Shown: positions 1 through 10,008 of the stretch, piece by piece
How the letters are laid out: each line of letters begins with the position of its first letter
Numbering within the stretch: position 1 is the stretch's first letter
Origin: Flavimobilis marinus
Lineage (GTDB): Bacteria; Actinomycetota; Actinomycetes; Actinomycetales; Cellulomonadaceae
Direction: 5' to 3'
Length of the DNA stretch: 64,000 bases
NCBI RefSeq assembly: GCF_900113055.1
Contig: NZ_FONZ01000002.1
Coordinates: 558,001 to 622,000, forward strand
Notes under the pieces: model-generated
What the model was told of the DNA's origin: nothing
Database searches by the model: none
What the model saw: the letters and a program-made list of their open reading frames with translations, nothing else
Made by a program: the position numbers and the translations under genes

Positions 1-851
1 AGCTCGCCCCACTCGCTGCCGGTGAACCCGAACCGGTACTCGATGTCGACGGTCCGCTTGGAGTAGTGCGACAGCTTCTCGGCCGGGTGCTCGTAGTGGC
101 GCAGGTTGTCCGCGGAGATCCCGAGGTCCGTGTACCACTGCGTACGCGCGTCGATCCAGTACTGGTGCCAGTCCTCGTCCGTGCCAGGCTCGACGAAGAA
201 CTCCATCTCCATTTGCTCGAACTCACGCGTACGGAAGATGAAGTTGCCGGGCGTGATCTCGTTGCGGAACGACTTGCCGATCTGGCCAATGCCGAACGGG
301 GGCTTGCGACGCGAGGCGCCGAGCACGTTCGCGAAGTTCACGAAGATGCCCTGGGCGGTCTCGGGACGCAGGAAGTGCATGCCCTCCTCGTTGTCCACGG
401 GGCCGAGGTACGTCTTGAGCAGGCCCGAGAAGTTCTGCGGCTCGGTCCAGGCGCCCTTGGCACCGCAGTTGGCGCAGTTGACGCCCGCGAGCCCGCCCTC
501 GGGCGCGCGGCCCTTCTTCTCCTCGAACTCCTCGACCAGGTGGTCGGCGCGGTAGCGCTTGTGGCAGCTGGTGCACTCGACCAGGGGGTCGGTGAACACG
601 GCGACGTGACCCGAGGCCTCCCACACACGCTTGGGCAGGATCACGGACGAGTCGATGCCGACGACGTCCTCGCGGCCGCGCACCATCGTCTGCCACCACT
701 GGCGCTTGATGTTCTCCTTGAGCTCGGCGCCCAGGGGGCCGTAGTCCCACGCCGAGCGGGAACCGCCGTAGATCTCCCCCGCCTGGAACACGAATCCGCG
801 GCGCTTGGCCAGGGAGACGACAGCGTCGAGCCGGGAGGGCGTTGCGGCCAC
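1..851 (-). CDS. glyQS: Glycyl-tRNA synthetase, N-terminal part (runs off the window)
   Basis: Charges tRNA-Gly with glycine in the cytoplasm. The frame starts at a GTG (849-851) with GGAG 9 bases upstream and runs without a stop to the window edge, so about 283 N-terminal residues are present. Recognisable class II GlyRS segments are [15 protein letters not shown] near the N-terminus, the [13 protein letters not shown] stretch, and [14 protein letters not shown] close to the window edge. The single-chain alpha2-type GlyRS of actinobacteria is about 460 residues, so the anticodon-binding domain lies outside. The gene is divergent from the zinc operon. Identity is very likely. Confidence 0.95.
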   Translation of the reverse strand, partial: MAATPSRLDAVVSLAKRRGFVFQAGEIYGGSRSAWDYGPLGAELKENIKRQWWQTMVRGREDVVGIDSSVILPKRVWEASGHVAVFTDPLVECTSCHKRYRADHLVEEFEEKKGRAPEGGLAGVNCANCGAKGAWTEPQNFSGLLKTYLGPVDNEEGMHFLRPETAQGIFVNFANVLGASRRKPPFGIGQIGKSFRNEITPGNFIFRTREFEQMEMEFFVEPGTDEDWHQYWIDARTQWYTDLGISADNLRHYEHPAEKLSHYSKRTVDIEYRFGFTGSEWGE

Positions 852-988
852 AGAGATCACTCCATCAGTGAGGTCGGGTGCGCGCGACGGGCTGCCGCGC
901 AAGGCCCCAGGCTACCCGGCGCCCGGCCCGGGAGCGGCATGCATTCCGGGAGGCCGGTGTGACCTCGCCGACGACGGCGCCCGCGTCT

Positions 989-1026
989 TTGACAATGATT
1001 CTCGCCACAGTTGAGAATGATCCTCA
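989..1026 (+). promoter_or_regulatory. znuA promoter with two Zur-like boxes
   Basis: A TTGACA (989-994) is followed 18 bases later by GAGAAT (1013-1018), 7 bases before the ATG at 1026, so the transcript may be leaderless. Two near-identical palindromic boxes overlap these elements: TGACAATGATTCTCG (990-1004) and TGAGAATGATCCTCA (1012-1026). They match the actinobacterial Zur-box pattern TGAnAATGATnnTCA and start 22 bases apart, about two helical turns. A zur gene closes the operon, so zinc-dependent repression is the natural reading. The boxes are seen; Zur binding is inferred. Confidence 0.75.
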
Positions 1027-2003
1027 TGAACATCTCGCGTCTCCCCCTCGTCGCCGCCGCGCTGACCGCCACCCTCGCCCTCAGCGCCTGCGGCAGCACA
1101 GGGGCCGACGACGGAAAGGTCGAGGTGCTCGCGTCGTTCTACCCGCTCGAGTACGTCGCCGCTCAGGTCGGGGGTGACCGGGTGACGGTCTCCGGGCTCA
1201 CGCCCGCGGGTGGCGACCCGCACTCGCTCGAGCTGGCCCCCGCGGCCGTCCGGTCCATCGGGGCGGCCGACGTCGTCGTCGTCCAGTCCGGCTTCACCGA
1301 GGCCGTCGACCAGGCCGTCGCGGCGTCGAGCCCCGCGCACCTGGTCGACGCAGCGCCGTACGCGACGCTCGGCGGCGAGGTTCACGAGGAGGACGGCGCG
1401 GAGGAGGCCGAGCACGAGGAGGAGGAGGCCGAGCACGAGGACGAGGCCGCGGGCCACGAGGGGCACGACCACTCGGGTGCGGACCCGCACTTCTGGCTCT
1501 CCCCCGGCCGCCTGGTCCCGCTCGCGTCCGACGTCGCGGACGCCCTGACTGCTGCGGACCCCGACGGCGCCGCCGAGTACGCCGCGAACGCGCAGGCGCT
1601 GGTCGACCAGCTGCGTGCGCTCGAGGAGTCGTACTCGAGCGGCCTGCAGACGTGCGCGGCCGACGTGCTCGTCACGACGCACGAGGCCTTCGGCTACGTG
1701 ACCGATGACTTCGGCCTGACCCAGGTGGGCATCCTCGGCCTCGACCCCGAGGTCGAGGCCTCGCCCGCGCGGCTCCGCGAGATCGGTGCCGTCGTCGCCG
1801 AGAACGACGTGTCCACGGTCTTCGTCGAGGCGGGCGCCAGCGCCAAGATGACCGAGGTGCTCGCGTCCGATCTCGATGTGGCGACCTCGACGCTCAATCC
1901 GCTCGAGACCCTGACCAAGGAGGAGCGCGAGGCCGGCCAGGACTATGCGAGCATCATGACGACGAACCTCGACAACCTCCGGACGGCATTGGACTGTGGC
2001 TGA
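1026..2003 (+). CDS. znuA: Zinc ABC transporter substrate-binding lipoprotein
   Basis: Captures zinc outside the membrane and hands it to ZnuB. The 325-residue product begins with a lipoprotein signal ending in LSAC (Cys22 the lipidation site). A His/Glu/Asp-rich loop lies at about residues 118-160, typical of zinc-binding ZnuA proteins, followed by the ligand region DPHFWLSP. Starts at TTG 1011 and ATG 1017 are also in frame; ATG 1026 is preferred because it gives a normal signal peptide and fits a leaderless transcript from the promoter just upstream. The stop overlaps znuC by 8 bases. Zinc rather than manganese specificity is supported by the acidic His-rich loop and the zur gene in the operon. 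Confidence 0.93.
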   Translation: MNISRLPLVAAALTATLALSACGSTGADDGKVEVLASFYPLEYVAAQVGGDRVTVSGLTPAGGDPHSLELAPAAVRSIGAADVVVVQSGFTEAVDQAVAASSPAHLVDAAPYATLGGEVHEEDGAEEAEHEEEEAEHEDEAAGHEGHDHSGADPHFWLSPGRLVPLASDVADALTAADPDGAAEYAANAQALVDQLRALEESYSSGLQTCAADVLVTTHEAFGYVTDDFGLTQVGILGLDPEVEASPARLREIGAVVAENDVSTVFVEAGASAKMTEVLASDLDVATSTLNPLETLTKEEREAGQDYASIMTTNLDNLRTALDCG

Positions 2004-2826
2004 CACCTCTGCAGCGAGCCCGCTGGGCGACGCCGGCGACCCGGTCGCCGGCGACGTGCTGCGCGTGCGCGACCTCGCCGTCGACCTGGGCGGGGCACGC
2101 ATCCTGCACGACGTCAGTCTCGACGTCCGCTCCGGGGAGGTGGTCGCCGTGCTCGGCACCAACGGCTCCGGCAAGTCGACGTTGATGCGCGCCCTGGTGC
2201 GCGCCGTTCCCGTCGCGGCCGGGCAGGCCGAGATCCTCGGGCACCCCCTCGGCGGGCGCGTCCCGTGGCACCGGATCGGCTACGTTCCTCAGCGCGTCTC
2301 GCTCGCCGGTGGCGTGCCAGCCACGGCGCGCGAGATCGTCGCGTCTGGCCTCCTGGGCCCCCGGCGGCTGCGCCGCCCGCGCGACTGGCGCGACCGCGTC
2401 GACCAGGCCCTCGCCGACGTCGGGCTCCCCGGCGTCGGCGACCATGCCGTGACCGAGCTCTCCGGGGGCCAGCAGCAGCGCGTGCTCATCGCCAGGGCCC
2501 TGGTGCGGCGACCAGACCTCGTCCTGCTCGACGAGCCGCTCGCCGGCGTCGACCTGCCGAGCCAGGTCGCGTTCGCGGACACCCTGCGCGCGCTCGTCGC
2601 CTCCGGCGTCACGCTCGTCGTCGTGCTCCACGAGCTCGGCCCGCTCGCGGACATGATCACGCGGACGGTGGTGCTGCGACACGGCCGCGTCGTGCACGAC
2701 GGTCCACCGCTCGCCCCGGCGCACGGTCACGACGACCCGGCGCACGAGCACCTGCACGCCCACGAGGACGCCGTGGAGCGCGGCCCGGTCTCGCTCGGGC
2801 CCGAGCCCTTCTGCGCGGAGATCTGA
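1996..2826 (+). CDS. znuC: Zinc ABC transporter ATPase with His-rich tail
   Basis: Powers zinc import with ZnuB. Walker A is GTNGSGKST (about residues 52-60), the ABC signature is LSGGQQQR, Walker B is LVLLDEPLAG, and the switch histidine sits in VLHELG. The GTG start at 1996 lies inside the end of znuA, indicating translational coupling. The C-terminus carries a short histidine-rich stretch (HGHDDPAHEHLHAHED), which could bind zinc and sense cytoplasmic metal. E. coli ZnuC also has a His-rich tail, so this is not unique. The product is 276 residues, normal for the family. Confidence 0.93.
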   Translation: MADTSAASPLGDAGDPVAGDVLRVRDLAVDLGGARILHDVSLDVRSGEVVAVLGTNGSGKSTLMRALVRAVPVAAGQAEILGHPLGGRVPWHRIGYVPQRVSLAGGVPATAREIVASGLLGPRRLRRPRDWRDRVDQALADVGLPGVGDHAVTELSGGQQQRVLIARALVRRPDLVLLDEPLAGVDLPSQVAFADTLRALVASGVTLVVVLHELGPLADMITRTVVLRHGRVVHDGPPLAPAHGHDDPAHEHLHAHEDAVERGPVSLGPEPFCAEI

Positions 2827-2828
2827 CC

Positions 2829-3737
2829 ATGTGGAACGAGATCGTCGACATGCTGAGCACCCCGCTGATGCAGCGGGGCCTGCTGGCCGCCCTCATGGTC
2901 GGCGCCGTCGCGCCCGTCATGGGGACCTACCTGGTGCAGCGCAAGCTCTCCCTCCTCGGTGACGGGATCGGCCACGTCGCGCTGACCGGGGTCGCGCTCG
3001 GCTGGCTGGTCGGCTCCGTGATGGGGCTCGTCCCGCAGGACGCCCTGGCGATCCCCGGGGCCGTCATCGCCGCCGTGATCGGTGCCGTCACCATCGAGGT
3101 GGTCCGGGAGCGCGGACGCACCAGCGGCGACGTCGCCCTCGCGCTCCTGTTCTACGGCGGCATCGCCGGCGGGGTGCTGATCATCGAGCTGGCAGGCGGG
3201 CAGAGCTCGAACCTCATGGCCTACCTCTTCGGGTCCATCTCCGTGGTCACCACGGCGGACCTCGTGGTGACCGCAGCGCTCGCCGCAGTCGTCCTCGCCC
3301 TCGGCCTCGGCCTGCGCACCGCGCTCTTCGCGGTCTCGCAGGACGAGGAGTTCGCCCGCGCGTCCGGCCTGCCCGTCCGGGTGCTCAACATCGCGATCGC
3401 CGTCATGGCCGCGCTCACCGTGACCGTGGCCATGCGCGTGGTCGGGCTGCTGCTCGTCAGCGCGCTCATGATCGTGCCGGTCGCGATCGCCCAGCTCACG
3501 ACGTCGTCGTTCGTGCGCACCATGCGGGTGGCGATGGTTCTCGGCATCGTGATCTGCGTCGTCGGGCTGTCGGCGACGTACTGGTTCGCCGCGTCCCCCG
3601 GTGCCGTCATCGTGGTGCTCGCGATCGCCGTGTACGCGCTCGTCTCGCTCGCGGCACCGGTGGTGCGTCGGCGCCGGTCCCCCGCCCGGGACCCGCACCC
3701 CGACCTGCCCAGCGACGTCGTCCTCGAGGAGCGGTGA
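2829..3737 (+). CDS. znuB: Zinc ABC transporter permease
   Basis: Membrane channel subunit of the zinc importer, 302 residues with about eight hydrophobic segments of the ABC-3 (ZnuB/MntB) family. The MQRGLLAALMVGAVAPVMGT and LVQRKLSLLGDGIGHVALTG regions are typical; the latter carries the loop that contacts ZnuC. ATG 2829 follows the znuC stop by two bases, with GGAGATCTG as ribosome site. The stop TGA shares its A with the zur start codon. An open frame extends further upstream, but that part is antisense-like noise inside znuC. Confidence 0.93.
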   Translation: MWNEIVDMLSTPLMQRGLLAALMVGAVAPVMGTYLVQRKLSLLGDGIGHVALTGVALGWLVGSVMGLVPQDALAIPGAVIAAVIGAVTIEVVRERGRTSGDVALALLFYGGIAGGVLIIELAGGQSSNLMAYLFGSISVVTTADLVVTAALAAVVLALGLGLRTALFAVSQDEEFARASGLPVRVLNIAIAVMAALTVTVAMRVVGLLLVSALMIVPVAIAQLTTSSFVRTMRVAMVLGIVICVVGLSATYWFAASPGAVIVVLAIAVYALVSLAAPVVRRRRSPARDPHPDLPSDVVLEER

Positions 3738-4135
3738 TGGCCCGCGTGACCCGCCAGCGTGTCGCGATAGCCGACGTCCTGGCCCAGACCGACGAGTTCC
3801 GCAGCGCGCAGCAGCTGCACGAGGCCCTGCGCGGGAGCGGTGACGCGATCGGCCTCGCCACGGTGTACCGCACGCTGCAGGCGCTCGCCGACCAGGGCGA
3901 GGTCGACGTCCTGCGCGCGCCTGACGGCGAAGCCCTCTACCGGCAGTGCTCGCGCCGCGAGCACCACCACCACCTGGTGTGTCGCGGGTGCGGGCGCACC
4001 GAGGAGATCGACGGCCCGAGCGTCGAGGCGTGGGCGGAGCAGGTCGGGGCCGGCCACGGCTTCGCGGACATCGATCACACACTGGAGCTGGTCGGGACCT
4101 GCGCCGACTGCGCGCGGGCCGCGCGGGCGGACTGA
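3737..4135 (+). CDS. zur: Fur-family zinc uptake regulator
   Basis: DNA-binding repressor of the Fur family, 132 residues. It has an N-terminal winged helix (VTRQRVAIADVL, then SAQQLHEAL and GLATVYRTLQAL), a metal site EHHHHLVCRGCG and a C-terminal CADC pair for structural zinc. Position at the end of a zinc-transporter operon with Zur-like boxes at its promoter makes Zur the best call over Fur. The ATG at 3737 overlaps the znuB stop (TGATG) and has GAGGAGCGG upstream; a GTG three bases earlier is also possible. It probably autoregulates through the znuA promoter. Confidence 0.92.
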   Translation: MARVTRQRVAIADVLAQTDEFRSAQQLHEALRGSGDAIGLATVYRTLQALADQGEVDVLRAPDGEALYRQCSRREHHHHLVCRGCGRTEEIDGPSVEAWAEQVGAGHGFADIDHTLELVGTCADCARAARAD

Positions 4136-4136
4136 C

Positions 4137-4661
4137 GTGTTCGCGTGGCTGGACGGGATGCACGTCCTCGTCCTGCTTGCCGTCGGCGTCGCGGGTTCTG
4201 CCGTGCGCTCCCAGATGACGTACTGGCTCGGGCGGGGCATCGCGCGCGGCGTCGAGAGTCGATGGGAGGACGCGCTGTCCCGGCCGGCGATGCGGCGGGC
4301 GACCGAGGCCATCAAGCGTCGCGGGATGCCGGTGGTGCCCCTCTCGTTCGGCACCGTCGGCTTCCAGACGGCGGTGAACGCCGCCGCAGGCGTGCTGCGG
4401 ATCCCGTGGCTCACCTACACGCTGTGGGCCATACCCGGGTGGTTCCTGTGGTCCGCCATCTGGATGGGCGGCGGGGTCGCGGCCGTCCTGGGCGGGGCTG
4501 CGATCGCGGCCCGGTCGCCCTGGGCGCTCGTCGGCGTCCTGGTCCTCGCCGTCCTCGGGAGCGTCGTGCTCATCCGCCGGCGGCGTCAGTCCGCGTCGGC
4601 GGCTGCGGCCGCGGTGGCCGCGTCCACGGCTCCCCCGAACCGCCGGTCGCGCCGCGCGTAG
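4137..4661 (+). CDS. DedA/VTT-like small membrane protein
   Basis: A 174-residue membrane protein starting at GTG 4137, one base after the zur stop. A first membrane segment (residues about 6-22) precedes a basic cytoplasmic loop. Then come segments around residues 58-95, with a [22 protein letters not shown] stretch split by family-typical glycines and prolines, and two more near 100-145. The pattern P-x-x-P-L-S-F followed by [11 protein letters not shown] resembles the VTT (SNARE-associated/DedA) domain, which is linked to lipid scrambling or undecaprenyl-phosphate recycling. That would fit its neighbour uppS, but the resemblance is partial. Its last 76 bases overlap the end of the convergent uppS. 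Confidence 0.6.
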   Translation: MFAWLDGMHVLVLLAVGVAGSAVRSQMTYWLGRGIARGVESRWEDALSRPAMRRATEAIKRRGMPVVPLSFGTVGFQTAVNAAAGVLRIPWLTYTLWAIPGWFLWSAIWMGGGVAAVLGGAAIAARSPWALVGVLVLAVLGSVVLIRRRRQSASAAAAAVAASTAPPNRRSRRA

Positions 4662-5413
4662 GTCTCGACCGCACGCCACAGGTGGCGCCGGTCGACGTCC
4701 GGCCAGTACTCGGGCAGGAACACCATCTCGGCGTACGCGGCCTGCCACACCAGGAAGTTCGACGTGCGCTGCTCCCCCGAGGTGCGCAGGAACAGGTCGA
4801 CGTCGTCGGGCTCGGTCAGGTAGCGCTCGATCGTGCGGTCCGTGATGCGCTCCGGGTTCAGCCGGCCCGCAGCCACCTCGCGGCCGATCTCCCGGACGGC
4901 GTCGGTGATCTCGGCACGCCCGCCGTAGTTCACGCACATGGTCAGCGTGCAGACGGTGTTGGCCGCGGTGCGGCGCTCGGCCTCCTCGAGCTCGGCGATC
5001 ACCGAGCGCCACAGGCGCTGGCGCCGGCCGGCCCACCGCACCCGGACGCCCCACGAGTCCAGGGTGTCGCGCTGGCGGCGCAGGACGTCGCGGCTGAAGC
5101 CCATGAGGAAGCGCACCTCGTCGGGCGAGCGCTTCCAGTTCTCGGTGGAGAAGGCATAGGCCGACACGTGCGAGACGCCGAGGTCGATGGCCCCGGCGAC
5201 GACGTCGAGCAGGGCCGCCTCGCCCGCAGCATGGCCCTCGGTGCGGGGCAGACCACGCTCGTTCGCCCAGCGCCCGTTGCCGTCCATCACCACGGCCACG
5301 TGCCGGGGCACGAACCGCGGCGGGATCGCGGGCGGGCGCTCGCCCGACGGGTGCGGTGGCGGGCTGCTCGGCGCGGTCCGCTCGGGCGGGGGCGTGGCGG
5401 CACGACGGGCCAT
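4586..5413 (-). CDS. uppS: Isoprenyl (polyprenyl) diphosphate synthase, UppS family
   Basis: cis-Prenyltransferase that makes the long polyprenyl diphosphate carrier for cell-wall synthesis. The 275-residue protein has the catalytic [10 protein letters not shown] motif (about residues 40-49), the [13 protein letters not shown] helix, the FSTENWKR stretch and the C-terminal substrate motif [19 protein letters not shown] with the following YAE. The N-terminus carries an extra Pro-rich segment and the C-terminus an Ala-rich tail. ATG 5413 directly abuts the recO stop, so the two are cotranscribed. The 3' end overlaps the opposing membrane-protein gene by 76 bases. Confidence 0.93.
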   Translation of the reverse strand: MARRAATPPPERTAPSSPPPHPSGERPPAIPPRFVPRHVAVVMDGNGRWANERGLPRTEGHAAGEAALLDVVAGAIDLGVSHVSAYAFSTENWKRSPDEVRFLMGFSRDVLRRQRDTLDSWGVRVRWAGRRQRLWRSVIAELEEAERRTAANTVCTLTMCVNYGGRAEITDAVREIGREVAAGRLNPERITDRTIERYLTEPDDVDLFLRTSGEQRTSNFLVWQAAYAEMVFLPEYWPDVDRRHLWRAVETYARRDRRFGGAVDAATAAAAADAD

Positions 5414-6175
5414 CTAGGTGCGCTCCAGAGCTTGGGGGCTGCGTTCGACCATGCGCAACGAGCGCAGGGTCCGCTCGAGGTGGAACTGACTGTAGGCGGC
5501 GACGAGACCGCTCGCCTCGCGCCGGTGTCGGTCTGCCGTGGCCTCGGCGACGTCCCACTCGCCGCTGAGCAGCGCGGCGAGCAGGGTGAAGGTCTCCGGT
5601 GCCGGCGCGGGTGAGCCCGGCGGCCGGCACCGGCTGCACACGGCACCGCCGGAGGCGACCGAGAAGGCGTGGTGCGGTCCGGGCTCACCGCACCTGCCAC
5701 AGTCCGTGAACGTCGGCGCCCAGCCGGCGATCGCCAGGGCGCGCAGCAGGTAGGAGTCCATCAGCAGCGTGGCGTCCTGACGGCGCTCGGACAGCGCGCG
5801 CAGGGCACCGGCGAGGAGCCAGAACTGCTGCACCGCGGGTTCGCGCTCGTCCGCGACGAGGCGGTCCGCGGCCTCGAGCATCGTCGCGCCAGCCGTGTAC
5901 AGCGGGTAGCTCTCGCTGATCGCCCGGGCGTAGGAGCCGATCGTCTCGGCCTGGGTCACGACGTCGAGGTTGCGTCCCTCGTGCAGCTGGAGGTCGACCA
6001 CCATGAAAGGCTCGAGCCGCGCCCCGAAACGGGACGACGTGCGTCGCACACCCTTCGCGACCGCGCGTACCTTGCCGTGCTCCCGGGTCAGGAGCGTGAC
6101 GATGCGGTCTGCCTCGCCCAGCTTCTGGGCGCGCAGCACGATGCCTTCGTCCCGGTACAGAGCCACGCGGACCAT
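5414..6175 (-). CDS. recO: DNA repair protein RecO
   Basis: Recombination mediator of the RecFOR pathway that anneals single strands and loads RecA. The 253-residue protein has an N-terminal OB fold ([24 protein letters not shown], quoted in part; then [12 protein letters not shown]) and a helical C-terminal domain with a zinc knuckle, CGRCG and a later CSRC. It is followed with no gap by uppS and preceded by leuA 54 bases upstream on the same strand. The order leuA-recO-uppS is common in Micrococcales. Confidence 0.93.
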   Translation of the reverse strand: MVRVALYRDEGIVLRAQKLGEADRIVTLLTREHGKVRAVAKGVRRTSSRFGARLEPFMVVDLQLHEGRNLDVVTQAETIGSYARAISESYPLYTAGATMLEAADRLVADEREPAVQQFWLLAGALRALSERRQDATLLMDSYLLRALAIAGWAPTFTDCGRCGEPGPHHAFSVASGGAVCSRCRPPGSPAPAPETFTLLAALLSGEWDVAEATADRHRREASGLVAAYSQFHLERTLRSLRMVERSPQALERT

Positions 6176-6229
6176 TGTCCGTCATGGCGGGCGCCTCCGC
6201 GTCGGCGGCGCGCCCGCCACGACGTGCCG

Positions 6230-8102
<1,873 letters not shown>

Positions 8103-8127
<25 letters not shown>

Positions 8128-8159
8128 CCGTGCACTGTACTCGGCGGCGCAGCGCCTGC
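8103..8159 (-). terminator. Strong hairpin after the vLRR gene
   Basis: Arms of 13 bases (8103-8115 with 8147-8159) and 9 bases (8118-8126 with 8136-8144), separated by a 2-base mismatch, enclose a 9-base loop. On the minus strand the stem is followed by TTCTTCT, so it can terminate transcription of the gene ending at 8186. It overlaps the leuA leader promoter and the first half of the leader peptide, so one stretch of DNA serves both purposes. Confidence 0.6.
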
Positions 8160-8164
8160 CGCAA
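8134..8164 (-). promoter_or_regulatory. Probable leuA leader promoter
   Basis: TACAGT (8134-8139) is a good -10 match. TTGCGG (8159-8164) lies 19 bases upstream as a possible -35, slightly wider than ideal. Transcription would start close to 8127, the first base of the leader peptide. Confidence 0.5.
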
Positions 8165-8185
8165 CCGTGTCTTGCGGACCGGTCG

Positions 8186-9952
8186 TCAGAACGAGGGTGA
8201 CATTCCCAGCCCGAGGTCGTCCATCGAGACGCCGAGCTTCTCCGTCAGGTACGTCTCGAGCTCCGCCGTCTGCGCGTCGATCCACGCCTGGTCCTCGAGC
8301 TTGCCGGACTCGTACATCTCCATGCCCGCACGGCCCAGGGTCGCGAAGGCCTCGGACATCGTCGCCGTCGGGCTGAGGAACCAGCCCCCGTCTTCCTCGA
8401 CAGCGATGAACGAGAGCTCCTCGAGCGAGAGCTCCCGCAGCAGCGGCATCTCGGGGTAGCAGATCTCGCCATTCACGGTCGGGTGCGCGAGCGCGAGGCA
8501 CTCCTCGCTCAGCGTCACGGTGCCCGGCTGGACGCCGTCGTCGATGCTGATCGTGAAGTTCTCGAACACGACCTCCGCGACGCCCTTGTCCTCGGACCGC
8601 GTGCGGAACTCCTTGCTCGTGATCTCGAACGGCATCTCCGTTCCCGAGAACTCCGAGGCCGACGGCGCAACGTAGAGGGCGAGCAGCCGGCGCTCGGCCA
8701 GCGGCATGGCGTTGACGAGCGAGGACATGTCTCCGGTGGTCGCGAACGCCACGGCCGCGTCGGTCATGCCGACGGCGGCGGCCTCCGGGCTGTCGAAGCC
8801 CTGAGCGTCCTTGATGCTGGCGAGCGTGCCGCGAGCCTGGTCGGACTCGACCATCGCGTACTCACCGAGGGTCAGGTACGGGCTGACGTACCAGCTGCCC
8901 TCCTCCTCGACGGCCATGACGAACGGGGCGTCGTCGGCGACCTGCATCTCGGCGGTGGTGACCGTGACGGGGAACGTGCCCTCGAGCTCGGTCAGCAGCT
9001 GGCTCTTCATCTCCTCCTCGGAGGGGATGGGCCCCATGAGCCCCTGGTAGTCGGCGAACATCGGGTTGCCGACGAGGTCGGTCGCGACCTTGGCGACCTC
9101 GCTGGCGAGCAGCTCCTCGTCGGCGTCCACGGTCAGCGTGCCGTCCGTGAAGTAGACCTTCGCGAGGCCCTCCTCGATGTTCTCGACCTCGATCTTGAGG
9201 CCCTCGACCTCGAGGTCCAGCGTGGCCAGCAGCGCCTCGTAGTCGATCGCCTCGCCACCGAGGTCCTCGACGTCGGAGAGCCACGCGTCGAGGTTCGTGC
9301 GGGAGTGCTCGATCTCCGCAGGCGACAGCACGCCGTACATCGCGATCATGTCCTTGTCCGCGAAACCCTCGACGAGGCGCACCGCGGCCTGGTCAGGGCT
9401 CTCCGCACCGCCGAGCTTCGAGAACACCATCTGGTACGCCGCGACGCTGCCGCCACCCAGCAGCAGCACGCCGCCGGCGACGGCTCCAGCGATGATCGCC
9501 TTCTTGCGCGACTTGCGCGCAGGGGCCATGCCGGAGTCGTAGCTCGTGTACGGCTGGGCCGAGCCTGCGAAGCCGTAGCCGCCCTGGGCGGGCTGGTGAT
9601 AGCCGGGCTGCTGCGCCTGCGGCGTGAAACCGCCCTGCTGGCCCTGCGGGATGAAGCTCGTCTGCTGGCCCTGCGGCGCGAAGCCACCCTGCGGGGCCTG
9701 GTAGCCGGGCTGCTGCCCGACCTGCGGCGCGGCGGGGGCCCACCCCGCCCCGGGGACGACCCCTCGGCGCGCGGCGATGGCGGCGTTCACGGCGGGGTCG
9801 TGGAACTGCTCGAGCCAGGTGAGCAGCTCGGGGTAGGTGGCCGGGTTCGCGGCGACCGCCGGACGCAGGTCGGGTCGCTCGTAGGCGATCCGGGCCAGCG
9901 TCTCGGCGGTCGTCGCGGGATCCGACGCCTGGAGGGAGAGGGGGTCAGTCAT
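8186..9952 (-). CDS. Membrane-anchored protein with N-terminal variant leucine-rich-repeat module
   Basis: 588 residues, function unknown. Residues about 7-65 form a helical module (TAETLARIAYERPDLRPAVA, then NPATYPELLTWL) of the kind annotated as variant leucine-rich repeat. Next is a Gln/Pro/Gly-rich linker with repeated QGGF/QQ units (about 70-140), a membrane segment (about 148-170), and an acidic outer part of about 410 residues. The outer part looks like two related halves, each ending in a GGWF/GSWYVSP-type strand. Topology suggests a cytoplasmic vLRR module and an extracellular sensor or scaffold domain. The next gene upstream carries the same module at its opposite end. Confidence 0.7.
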   Translation of the reverse strand: MTDPLSLQASDPATTAETLARIAYERPDLRPAVAANPATYPELLTWLEQFHDPAVNAAIAARRGVVPGAGWAPAAPQVGQQPGYQAPQGGFAPQGQQTSFIPQGQQGGFTPQAQQPGYHQPAQGGYGFAGSAQPYTSYDSGMAPARKSRKKAIIAGAVAGGVLLLGGGSVAAYQMVFSKLGGAESPDQAAVRLVEGFADKDMIAMYGVLSPAEIEHSRTNLDAWLSDVEDLGGEAIDYEALLATLDLEVEGLKIEVENIEEGLAKVYFTDGTLTVDADEELLASEVAKVATDLVGNPMFADYQGLMGPIPSEEEMKSQLLTELEGTFPVTVTTAEMQVADDAPFVMAVEEEGSWYVSPYLTLGEYAMVESDQARGTLASIKDAQGFDSPEAAAVGMTDAAVAFATTGDMSSLVNAMPLAERRLLALYVAPSASEFSGTEMPFEITSKEFRTRSEDKGVAEVVFENFTISIDDGVQPGTVTLSEECLALAHPTVNGEICYPEMPLLRELSLEELSFIAVEEDGGWFLSPTATMSEAFATLGRAGMEMYESGKLEDQAWIDAQTAELETYLTEKLGVSMDDLGLGMSPSF

Positions 9953-10008
9953 GGGGCCCGGCCTTCGGTGTCGTCGTGCGCAGTGAACAATCGGGCCCCA
10001 TCATGTCG

